Shown one piece after another: positions 6,681 to 11,463 of a DNA stretch of 11,463 bases; position 1 is the stretch's first letter, and the number at the start of each line of letters is the position of its first letter. The notes beneath the pieces are model-generated. The model ran no database searches. It saw only the letters and a program-made list of their open reading frames with translations, and had not been told where the DNA came from. The DNA comes from Bacteroidales bacterium (GTDB lineage Bacteria; Bacteroidota; Bacteroidia; Bacteroidales; SM23-62), in assembly GCA_016783865.1 (NCBI GenBank), contig JADHVS010000139.1, positions 1-11,463 of the forward strand, in the 5' to 3' direction. A program made the position numbers and the translations under genes.

Positions 6681-6851
6681 ATGTCATTTGCCCTGAAAAA
6701 AAGAAGATTATATTTGGTCCTGTTGATTCTGGCTGGAGGAATTTTTCTCTTTACTTCGGCCTGTTCAAGCACCAAATATTATAACCGCTATCCGAAAGAG
6801 AAAGAGTGCAAACTTCCTGATAAGGGTGCCAATAAAGCACGGAAGAAATAG
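6681..6851 (+). CDS. Small lipoprotein, 56 residues
   Basis: ATG at 6681 opens a 56-codon frame ending TAG at 6849-6851. The product has a basic start (MSFALKKRRLY), a hydrophobic segment (11-27) and a lipobox TSAC with Cys28, leaving a mature peptide of only 29 residues, rich in Lys and ending KARKK. It contains a RYPKEKEC segment (37-43). A very similar layout is seen in the next gene (RYPRPKKNCNC), so the two look like tandem members of one small-lipoprotein family; function unknown. The stop lies 9 bases before the next start, consistent with one transcript. It is divergent from the mlaE copy 2 gene. Confidence 0.65.
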   Translation: MSFALKKRRLYLVLLILAGGIFLFTSACSSTKYYNRYPKEKECKLPDKGANKARKK

Positions 6852-6860
6852 GAGTAAACC

Positions 6861-7043
6861 ATGAAAAAGTACCCGAAATACTTACTGTGGATGATCCTGT
6901 TGATTCTTTTTTCCACTATTTTTGAAAGTTGTACGACACACCGGTACCCGAGACGCTACCCAAGACCCAAAAAAAATTGCAACTGTCCCTCTTTCAGCCA
7001 GCACCTTCAACCCCCATCGAACACGATGAACCTCTCTTGGTGA
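6861..7043 (+). CDS. Small lipoprotein, 60 residues
   Basis: A 60-residue predicted lipoprotein with a basic N-terminus, hydrophobic residues 7-22 and lipobox FESC with Cys24. The mature part is basic and holds RYPRRYPRPKKNCNCPSF (about 28-45) including CNC. An AGGAG-like stretch lies ahead of the ATG (6850-6854). The gene ends TGA at 7041-7043, overlapping a GTG start of the protease gene (GTGA, 7040-7043), which suggests translational coupling. The last residues (NTMNLSW) are probably shaped by this overlap. No function can be assigned; a structural or envelope role is possible. Confidence 0.65.
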   Translation: MKKYPKYLLWMILLILFSTIFESCTTHRYPRRYPRPKKNCNCPSFSQHLQPPSNTMNLSW

Positions 7044-7672
7044 AGTTCCAACACGTGTTATCCGGCAAAATTCCTGAGCCTGCTTTTCCCCTTGTCATTG
7101 ATTGGTTTCTAAACCACAAAGTTAATCTGTTGATCACCTGGGGCAGGACTTCCAAATCGGGTGATTTCAGGCCTCCAAAAAATGGTTCGCTTCCAGTCAT
7201 CTCTGTCAACAAAACCCTTAACGAATATGCCTTCCTGATTACCCTCGTCCATGAGATGGCACACTTCCTTGTGCATAAGGAGCACCCTAAGCCTGGTATT
7301 CTGAAACGAAAACAACGGGTTCAACCGCACGGAGTGGAGTGGAAGAACGTTTTCAGGCAGTTGATGGGTCCTTTTCTTTCACGGGAAATATTCCCTGAGA
7401 AGATCCTGGAAGTGCTCACCGTGCATATGCGAAATCCCCGTGCTTCCACTTACAGCGATCCGCTTCTGGCCAGGGTGTTGCTTCAGTTTGACCGGCCTGT
7501 TGCGGGGATTCTCATCGAAGAACTGACTGATGGCGGTCGGTTTACAACGACTTCAGGGATGCTTTTCCGGAAAGAGGGAAAATTGCGGAAAAGATACCGT
7601 TGCCTGCGGTTGAAAGACCGGAAAATTTATCTTTTTTCTCCGATTGCGCGTGTTTTCCCGGCAGATACTTAA
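7040..7672 (+). CDS. SprT-like zinc metalloprotease
   Basis: From the GTG at 7040 this is a 210-residue SprT-family protein. It contains the metal-binding HEMAH motif (about residues 71-75, catalytic Glu72) and a following QPHGVEW segment whose His97 is the likely third zinc ligand. The C-terminal part (RKRYRCLRLKDRKIYLFSP) looks like the usual beta-rich tail but lacks a four-cysteine zinc ribbon. SprT-like proteins are putative cytoplasmic peptidases related to Spartan; their bacterial substrates are unknown. I prefer GTG 7040 over the in-frame ATG at 6929 because related proteins usually begin near LVKFQHVLS, the 37 extra residues are low-complexity shadow of the lipoprotein frame, and the GTGA overlap is a classic coupling arrangement. 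A TTG at 7037 is also possible. Confidence 0.82.
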   Translation: MKFQHVLSGKIPEPAFPLVIDWFLNHKVNLLITWGRTSKSGDFRPPKNGSLPVISVNKTLNEYAFLITLVHEMAHFLVHKEHPKPGILKRKQRVQPHGVEWKNVFRQLMGPFLSREIFPEKILEVLTVHMRNPRASTYSDPLLARVLLQFDRPVAGILIEELTDGGRFTTTSGMLFRKEGKLRKRYRCLRLKDRKIYLFSPIARVFPADT

Positions 7673-7700
7673 AAATCCTGTTCGCCCTGTTGGATTTTTA
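7670..7700 (+). terminator. Hairpin terminator candidate after SprT-like gene
   Basis: TAAAAATCC (7670-7678) pairs with GGATTTTTA (7692-7700), a 9-bp stem with a 13-nt loop that begins at the stop codon and ends in a T-run. The stem is AT-rich and thus weak, but position and T-run fit rho-independent termination. Confidence 0.5.
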
Positions 7701-7719
7701 CCGCTTTATTCTATTTTTG
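7690..7719 (+). promoter_or_regulatory. Bacteroidota-type promoter for manC
   Basis: TATTTTTG at 7712-7719 is an exact match to the Bacteroidota -7 box TAnnTTTG. A TTG at 7690-7692, 19 bases upstream, fits the -33 element. Transcription would start near 7725, giving a leader of under 20 bases before the manC ATG at 7742. Confidence 0.55.
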
Positions 7720-7741
7720 CAATAAACCAACCCCCCTTGCT

Positions 7742-8833
7742 ATGTCGGAACATTATTATTGTGTGATCATGGCGGGCGGAATCGGCGCTCGTTTCTGGCC
7801 CATGAGCCGAACATCCCATCCGAAACAGTTCATTGATATTCTGGGAACGGGTGAGACCCTTATCCAGCAAACCTTTAACCGGTTTGCAACTATCTGTCCG
7901 CCTGAAAATATTTACATCGTAACCAACAACCTGTACAAAAATCTGGTGCTGGAGCAGATCCCGCAGATCCCGCCGGAGCAGATTCTCTGCGAACCCTCCA
8001 GGCGCAATACGGCGCCTTGCATCGCTTATGCAAACTACTGCATCCTTTCCCGCGATCCCGATGCACAGATCGTTGTCGCCCCTTCCGACCATATCATCTT
8101 GAAAGAAAAGGTCTTTCTGGATAACATCCGCACGGCCCTGGAGGCAGCTTCTGAACATGAATGGCTTTTGACCCTGGGTATCAAACCCAGTCGCCCGGAT
8201 ACCGGGTATGGTTATATCCAGTTCTCTGATGGAGAAGTTTATCCCAAAGACCCGCAGATAAAAAAGGTCAAGACCTTCACGGAAAAACCCAACCTTGACC
8301 TTGCCAAAACATTCCTTCAGTGCGGCGACTTTCTCTGGAACTCAGGGATTTTCATCTGGTCGCTGAAATCCATCATGAATGCCTTCAAATCCTACCTGCC
8401 CGAAGTAGATGCCCTGTTCAAGAAAGGGATCGGGAAATTCGGCACCCCCGACGAGAAGGCGTTCATCGCCGAAACCTACCTGGTTTGTAAAAGCATCTCC
8501 ATTGACTATGGGGTGATGGAAAAAGCGCCAAATGTCTTTGTGCTGGCTGCCGATTTCGGCTGGTCCGACCTGGGGACCTGGGTTTCCCTCTACGAAAACC
8601 GCAAGCAGGATAAGAACGGAAACGCCGTAGTGGGGAAAAATGTAATGATATACGACTCCACCAATTGCATCGTCAACATGCCCTGCGATAAACTGGTCAT
8701 CCTGGAAGGCCTTACCGACTACATCGTGGTTGAATCAGAAAACGTCCTGCTGGTTTGCAAAAAAGCCGACGAGCAACAGATCCGGCAGTTTGTGAACGAC
8801 GTCAGGCTGGAAAAAGGAGAGAAGTTTGTTTGA
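7742..8833 (+). CDS. manC: Mannose-1-phosphate guanylyltransferase
   Basis: The 363-residue product makes GDP-mannose from mannose-1-phosphate and GTP in the cytoplasm, the donor for mannosyl and fucosyl units in surface polysaccharides. The N-terminal signature AGGIGARFWPMSRTSHPKQF (11-30) carries the nucleotide-binding glycines and the PKQF motif. Further family blocks are the FTEKPN segment (about 179-184), FLWNSGIFIW (about 198-207) and SIDYGVMEK (about 258-266). It is the short form: the C-terminal phosphomannose isomerase cupin domain of bifunctional ManC/AlgA enzymes is absent, as is usual in Bacteroidota. It stands alone, with its own predicted promoter and terminator upstream, rather than in a polysaccharide cluster. 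Confidence 0.95.
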   Translation: MSEHYYCVIMAGGIGARFWPMSRTSHPKQFIDILGTGETLIQQTFNRFATICPPENIYIVTNNLYKNLVLEQIPQIPPEQILCEPSRRNTAPCIAYANYCILSRDPDAQIVVAPSDHIILKEKVFLDNIRTALEAASEHEWLLTLGIKPSRPDTGYGYIQFSDGEVYPKDPQIKKVKTFTEKPNLDLAKTFLQCGDFLWNSGIFIWSLKSIMNAFKSYLPEVDALFKKGIGKFGTPDEKAFIAETYLVCKSISIDYGVMEKAPNVFVLAADFGWSDLGTWVSLYENRKQDKNGNAVVGKNVMIYDSTNCIVNMPCDKLVILEGLTDYIVVESENVLLVCKKADEQQIRQFVNDVRLEKGEKFV

Positions 8834-8845
8834 GTGGCAATGATG

Positions 8846-8890
8846 GCAATGTTGTGCAATGTTGTGCAATGTTGTGCAATGTTGTGCAAT
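8846..8890. repeat. 10-bp tandem repeat (GCAATGTTGT)x4.5
   Basis: Four and a half perfect copies of GCAATGTTGT run from 13 bases after the manC stop to the stop codon of the opposing S9 peptidase fragment, with a degenerate copy (GGCAATGATG) just before. It fills the gap between two converging genes. The unit is close to one helical turn and is long enough for slippage, so copy number may vary between strains. Confidence 0.9.
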
Positions 8891-9126
8891 CACTTCATAT
8901 GCTCTCCCAAAAATTTCTCCATCGCCCTGTAGAAATCAAACCGGTTCTCTTCGTTCCTGAACCCATGGCCTTCGTTGTCTTTCACAAGATATTCCACAGC
9001 AATCCCCCGGCTTTTCAGGGCTTCCACCATCTGGTCTGATTCGGCCTTGTTCACCCGCGGATCGTTCGCTCCCTGTGCGATCAACAGCGGGGTTTTGATC
9101 TTATCGGCATTCACGACCGGGGAATG
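8890..9126 (-). pseudogene. C-terminal fragment of S9 prolyl oligopeptidase
   Basis: This encodes the last 79 residues of an S9-family serine peptidase (dipeptidyl/acylaminoacyl peptidase type). Reading upstream of the GTG at 9114 gives HSPVVNADKIKTPLLIAQG, the usual approach to the active site; GANDPRVN carries the catalytic Asp and EGHGF the catalytic His. The nucleophile Ser (GxSxG) and everything before it are missing: coding similarity stops about 10 bases from the stop codon of the T9SS gene at 9137. The matching N-terminal fragment of what looks like the same gene lies at 10695-10877, same strand. The fragment cannot be a peptidase by itself. Confidence 0.85.
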
Positions 9127-9136
9127 AGGTGGACAG

Positions 9137-10585
9137 TTACCTCACCAAAACCCACTTTCCGTTCCCGACTTCACGTTCTTTGTACTGGATAGTCCATACA
9201 TAAGCGCCGGGCACAAGCCGTTGGGTGTCAATCCGGTAGTGGCGATCCGTTAACTGAAGCTTCAGTATTTGCTTCCCGTATAAATTATACAAAGTAAACC
9301 ATGCACCGGAGATCTGTATTCCGCTTCGAATGTTGAAATAATCGCTTCCCGGATTGGGATAGATAACCGCATGATCTCCTGAAGAAATCTGGTCTCCGTT
9401 TATGCCTGTGATGAGTCCGCATGAGTCGACTTTTACAATATAGATATCCAGTTTATTGTCAGGATTTGAATCATCATACTTTGTTCCTGAAAGTAAGGCC
9501 CCTCCATCGGAGGTCGCCAGAATATATCTTAGCACATAATAGGCGTCACCGCCATAGAACTTCGTCCAGCGCAGATTTAACGTGGAATCGAAGTTGTTAA
9601 GACAATAAAATGAGTGAAACGTGCTGTAATAAGGATTGTATGGATCAATATTGTTCGTGCCGGCTGTAAAAATGGTATCTGGAAAAAAATAGTCCATACT
9701 TTGGTCGGCTCCCCCGTAATCTCTTAGTTGTGGATCACCGGTATAGGTAAAATAGATTTGTTGATGTTCCTGGTTTAAAAGCTCAATTCCGATATCTGAC
9801 TGAGAGTTGAAATAATAGTTACCGGTCAGATAATACGAAGAATCGTTTTTCTTTTTTGCGGTCAAAGCTCTTTCAAACCGATGTGGAATAGAGTCAATCG
9901 CCAAGATATTAAAACTACGATCAAGGGTCAATATTTCGGATCCCGGATAGGATGAGAATCCGTAAGAAATGGCAAGATAACCTGTATCAAACTCAAGAAT
10001 ATCATTGAACATTGGAGAATTCCCGGTGAGATTATAACAACCAAACAGAGAGTCTCCTTCAAGCGAGGTCTCCATAAAAACCACTTTTGAGGTGCTCGGC
10101 AAGGGAAATTGGGCAATTGAGGCCCCACTGATGATCTTCCCTTCACTGTTGATAAAGGATCTTATAAATATAATCCAATCAGCAGAAAGATCATATTTTT
10201 TACTCCATTGTATGTTTAATGACGTATCTAATCCTACATACCAAATGTCGGAATTCGTGCCGACATATTTCCATTCTCCAATTGCAACCATTGAATTTTC
10301 GCCTGTTTGAAGAAGATTATAAAGAATACAATCCCCATCGGGATTTTCGACCTCTCTTTCGCCAGTTATCTCCCCCGTGCAGGATATTCGTATGATCTTT
10401 GAGAAATACTTTGAGGTATAATCTTCTCTTGAAATAGTGGTAATGAAATAATCTTCCGATCCCCATTGAAGGATTTCAAAAGGGTATTCATCATGGGTGT
10501 TGCTTATCAGAAGCTCAAAAGAATGCTGAGAGTATCCGTGAAAAAAGAAAGCAGAAAAGTAAAAGAGAATTTGAATGAACTTCAT
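9137..10585 (-). CDS. T9SS-exported protein with type A sorting domain
   Basis: The 482-residue protein has a signal peptide (about residues 1-19, cleavage near GYS-Q), a long central region rich in aromatic and Asp/Gly residues with propeller-like phrases such as DGGALLSGT, and a C-terminal type IX secretion sorting domain (about 408-482) starting IYPNPGSDYFNI and ending in the short conserved KWVLVR tail. Such proteins cross the outer membrane through the T9SS and are usually anchored to or released from the cell surface after removal of the domain. The function of the central region is not recognisable; a beta-propeller or SBBP-like fold is a guess. The gene lies exactly between the N- and C-terminal fragments of an S9 peptidase gene and is more AT-rich than they are, so it appears to have replaced the middle of that gene. 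Confidence 0.88.
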   Translation of the reverse strand: MKFIQILFYFSAFFFHGYSQHSFELLISNTHDEYPFEILQWGSEDYFITTISREDYTSKYFSKIIRISCTGEITGEREVENPDGDCILYNLLQTGENSMVAIGEWKYVGTNSDIWYVGLDTSLNIQWSKKYDLSADWIIFIRSFINSEGKIISGASIAQFPLPSTSKVVFMETSLEGDSLFGCYNLTGNSPMFNDILEFDTGYLAISYGFSSYPGSEILTLDRSFNILAIDSIPHRFERALTAKKKNDSSYYLTGNYYFNSQSDIGIELLNQEHQQIYFTYTGDPQLRDYGGADQSMDYFFPDTIFTAGTNNIDPYNPYYSTFHSFYCLNNFDSTLNLRWTKFYGGDAYYVLRYILATSDGGALLSGTKYDDSNPDNKLDIYIVKVDSCGLITGINGDQISSGDHAVIYPNPGSDYFNIRSGIQISGAWFTLYNLYGKQILKLQLTDRHYRIDTQRLVPGAYVWTIQYKEREVGNGKWVLVR

Positions 10586-10604
10586 ATATTATTTTTTACA
10601 AAAT

Positions 10605-10650
10605 CTACAGGGCGATATTTAACGATATAAAGGCAAATACCACCCTGTAG
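10605..10650. repeat. Inverted repeat CTACAGGG/CCCTGTAG upstream of T9SS gene
   Basis: An 8-bp perfect inverted repeat (10605-10612 and 10643-10650) with a 30-base AT-rich spacer lies 20 to 65 bases ahead of the T9SS gene start, on its promoter side. It also falls within the foreign segment near its junction with the S9 peptidase. It may be a regulator site or a trace of the insertion; neither can be proved. Confidence 0.45.
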
Positions 10651-10877
10651 TAGCCATTTGACAACCTAATCCAGCCTTTCGGGTGAATATGGAGAGACAT
10701 GTAGGAGTAATATTTCCCGTCGGGAGAGATCCGGTAACGGGATTTTTCAGGGTTCTTAAAAAAATCCTCCAGCGGAATCTGTCTGACTTGCATAGGTTTT
10801 TCTTTACAACCTCCCAGCAACAGACTCATACCGAGCACAGCCACCGTCAAGAGGTTAAAAATGATGCTCGTTTTCAT
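10605..10877 (-). pseudogene. N-terminal fragment of S9 prolyl oligopeptidase
   Basis: ATG at 10877 (MKTSIIFNLL) opens a lipoprotein signal with lipobox LGGC (Cys24), followed by IPLEDFFKNPEKSRYRISPDGKYYSYMS (about 34-61), the standard entry into the propeller of Bacteroidota S9 peptidases. Family similarity ends around 10690-10695; the remaining frame to 10605 (about 30 residues) is unrelated. Dropping one TC from the TCTCTCC stretch there would restore SPYSPERLD and then a stop, so a small frameshift may sit right at the junction. The propeller and the hydrolase core are absent; the C-terminal end appears at 8890-9126. An upstream Met at 10925 is possible but adds residues before the signal peptide and is unlikely. 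Confidence 0.8.
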
Positions 10878-10922
10878 GTGTATGGATTTGAAATTAACTG
10901 CTTTTAAAAAGAAGAAAGAGGG

Positions 10923-10930
10923 CAAAGGTA
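10923..10930 (-). promoter_or_regulatory. -7 box upstream of S9 peptidase fragment
   Basis: On the minus strand TACCTTTG matches the Bacteroidota -7 consensus TAnnTTTG exactly, about 46 bases ahead of the ATG at 10877 and directly after the carB stop. No good -33 TTTG is seen at 19-21 bases, so this is a partial promoter match. Confidence 0.4.
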
Positions 10931-10941
10931 CGAATACCTGA

Positions 10942-11463
10942 TCAATATTCGTCCCAGCTCTTGATCTTGATCCCTTCTTCCAGCTTGCAGATGCCGTAGA
11001 TGAAAGCGCTGGCCAAACGGGCGTTGGTGATAAGCGGAATATTGAAGTCCACGGCTGTCCGCCGGATGGTATAATCGTTGTTTAGCTCCGTCTTGGAGAG
11101 GTCTTTGGGGATGTTGATGACCAGGTCGATTTTCTTTTCCCGCAGGTAGGTCAGGGTGTTGGGCTGTTGCTCCTCATCGGGCCAGAAAAGAATGGTTACG
11201 GGAATCCCGTTTTCCTGCAGGTAGAGTGCCGATCCGCGGGTAGCATAGAGCTGGTATCCCTTTTCAGCAAGCATCCGGGCGCTCTGAAGGAGTTCTAGTT
11301 TGGAGCGGGCATCTCCGGTGGAGAGAAGGATGTTTTTTTTCGGGATCTGATAGCCCACGGAAAACATCGCTTTGAGCAATGTTTCGTAATAATTTTCACC
11401 AATGCATCCCACCTCTCCTGTGGAAGCCATCTCAACACCCAGTACCGGGTCGGCTTTCTGAAG
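10942..11463 (-). CDS. carB: Carbamoyl-phosphate synthase large subunit, C-terminal part
   Basis: Only the last 173 codons are in the window; the gene runs off the right edge. The visible start, LQKADPVLGVEMASTGEVGC, is the conserved end of the second ATP-grasp half. It is followed by the C-terminal MGS-like regulatory domain (from about KNILLSTGDARSK to the end), with the STGD, YATRGSA and TNARLASAFI segments that bind allosteric effectors. The enzyme makes carbamoyl phosphate from glutamine, bicarbonate and ATP for pyrimidine and arginine synthesis. It ends normally (SWDEY), with no sign of disruption. The S9 peptidase fragment begins 64 bases downstream on the same strand. Confidence 0.95.
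   Translation of the reverse strand, partial: LQKADPVLGVEMASTGEVGCIGENYYETLLKAMFSVGYQIPKKNILLSTGDARSKLELLQSARMLAEKGYQLYATRGSALYLQENGIPVTILFWPDEEQQPNTLTYLREKKIDLVINIPKDLSKTELNNDYTIRRTAVDFNIPLITNARLASAFIYGICKLEEGIKIKSWDEY

Noticed and set aside
6929..7039. In-frame ATG start 37 codons upstream in the SprT-like gene
   Set aside because: The extra residues are a shadow of the overlapping lipoprotein frame, and the GTG at 7040 gives the usual protein start and a GTGA overlap.
7706..8158. Minus-strand open frame of 150 codons across manC
   Set aside because: Antisense to a clear ManC with all signature motifs; no independent features.

Overview
The window looks like chromosomal DNA from a member of the Bacteroidota, probably an uncultured Bacteroidales-like organism. 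The supporting evidence is a secreted protein with a type IX secretion (T9SS) type A C-terminal sorting domain, several lipoproteins with Bacteroidota-style lipoboxes, no clear Shine-Dalgarno sequences, two matches to the Bacteroidota -7 promoter box TAnnTTTG, and housekeeping proteins (ManC, CarB end, SprT-like) of the Bacteroidota type. The assignment is by reading only; no database search was possible.

Layout. Positions 1-309 hold no gene but contain a large nested palindrome (19-138) and a second GC-rich REP-like hairpin (235-259). Positions 310-2140 (minus strand) carry a first copy of an operon: an ABC permease (MlaE family, broken), its ATPase (MlaF family) and a CvpA-family membrane protein. 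Positions 2141 to about 4600 are a strikingly AT-rich plus-strand cassette with a short remnant of a secreted protein, an unrecognised 410-residue lipoprotein and an unrecognised five-helix membrane protein. Positions 4594-6598 (minus) carry the second, intact copy of the mlaE-mlaF-cvpA operon. Positions 6681-7672 (plus) encode two very small lipoproteins followed by a SprT-like zinc metalloprotease that appears translationally coupled to the second one. Positions 7742-8833 encode ManC (GDP-mannose synthesis). Positions 8890-10877 (minus) are an S9 prolyl-oligopeptidase-type gene whose whole middle has been replaced by a T9SS-exported protein gene. The window ends in the 3' end of carB (10942-11463, minus).

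How it works together. The intact operon probably encodes the inner-membrane core of a lipid transporter of the MlaFE type plus a CvpA-like protein; no MCE (MlaD) substrate-binding gene is visible here. The first copy retains intact ATPase and CvpA reading frames but its permease has lost its first 57 residues exactly where the AT-rich cassette begins, so MlaF copy 1 could only work with a permease made elsewhere, for example from copy 2. Two independent places therefore show the same pattern: an ordinary gene is cut and foreign-looking DNA encoding an exported protein sits precisely at the cut. The best candidates for undescribed biology are the AT-rich lipoprotein/membrane-protein pair between the duplicated operons, the symmetric three-hairpin element at the left edge, and these gene-replacement junctions. 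Because near-identical paralogues can create assembly chimeras, the junctions need read-level confirmation.
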